DNA of 13,947 nucleotides from JAGOUY01 sp964541725 (GTDB lineage: Bacteria > Patescibacteriota > Patescibacteriia > 2-12-FULL-60-25): NCBI GenBank assembly GCA_964541725.1, contig CAZIQG010000027.1, forward strand, positions 1 to 13,947, in the 5' to 3' direction. The notes under the pieces were generated by a model, which saw only the letters and a list, made by a program, of their open reading frames with translations, made no database searches and was not told where the DNA came from. Of the stretch, positions 13,881 through 13,947 are shown piece after piece (the stretch's first letter is position 1; each line of letters opens with the position of its first letter). Position numbers and translations under genes: made by a program.

Positions 13881-13947
13881 TTAGACGCGACGGCGGCGAA
13901 ATTTGAGCAGATTTTCTAGCAGGAAAAACTGCGTACTCCTTTTTATA
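13881..13947 (-). CDS. C-terminal end of an unidentified gene (partial)
   Basis: The minus-strand frame ending in TAA at 13883-13881 is open for all 21 codons to the window edge and reads FFLLENLLKFRRRRV at its end. A hydrophobic stretch followed by a run of four Arg is a common way for a membrane or RNA-associated protein to end. If real, this gene lies upstream of the ABC transporter on the same strand. There is too little to name a function, and a 21-codon open frame can occur by chance. Confidence 0.4.
   Translation of the reverse strand, partial: IKRSTQFFLLENLLKFRRRRV

Noticed and set aside
13907..13932. Stem-loop (GCAG-TTTTC with GAAAA-CTGC, one mismatch) as a terminator
   Set aside because: It lies inside the probable C-terminal coding end at 13881-13947 and no T-run follows on the minus strand.
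1..13947. CRISPR array, insertion sequence, tRNA or rRNA genes
   Set aside because: No regularly spaced repeats, transposase-like protein, terminal inverted repeats or tRNA T-loop motif were seen on either strand.

Overview
The window is about 14 kb of bacterial DNA, near 50% GC by eye, using the standard stop codons (TAA, TGA and TAG all occur as stops). The gene families, the TrmB-type regulator next to a glycosyltransferase, and start codons lying almost on top of promoters suggest a Candidate Phyla Radiation (Patescibacteria) genome. That is inference from gene style; no ribosomal marker is present.

Left part (1-1914). A GC-rich stretch of unknown nature comes first, then two short minus-strand units. 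One is an AbrB/MazE-type DNA-binding protein with duplicated promoter boxes. The other is a 61-codon orphan with its own promoter, Shine-Dalgarno and terminator. A divergent promoter then drives queA (tRNA queuosine synthesis) on the plus strand. queA overlaps the stop of the next, convergent gene by 8 bp.

Central part (1907-9394, all minus strand). Read in the direction of transcription: a Wzy/WaaL-type polysaccharide polymerase or ligase, two GT4 glycosyltransferases, a secreted GHL15-like putative glycosidase with a C-terminal FG-GAP propeller, and a single-pass membrane protein with a large beta-rich outer region. The glycosidase and membrane-protein pair have a good internal promoter. 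This looks like a surface polysaccharide cluster with its own exported trimming enzyme.

Middle gap (9395-9982). No convincing gene, but a strong extended -10 promoter on the plus strand, about 400 nt packed with stem-loops, and an 11-bp terminator hairpin. I read this as a structured non-coding RNA that I cannot assign to any family. It is the most interesting object in the window.

Right part (9983-13947, minus strand). An MsbA-like ABC half-transporter, a third GT4 glycosyltransferase followed within 3 bp by a TrmB-family regulator, and the last 21 codons of a further gene at the edge. The transporter and the glycosyltransferase share a 37-nt promoter block (31/37 identical), which suggests common control, possibly by the TrmB protein.

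Across the window, genes that begin transcripts have a -10 box only 7-11 nt before the start codon and no Shine-Dalgarno. Some internal genes do have one. This points to leaderless mRNAs.
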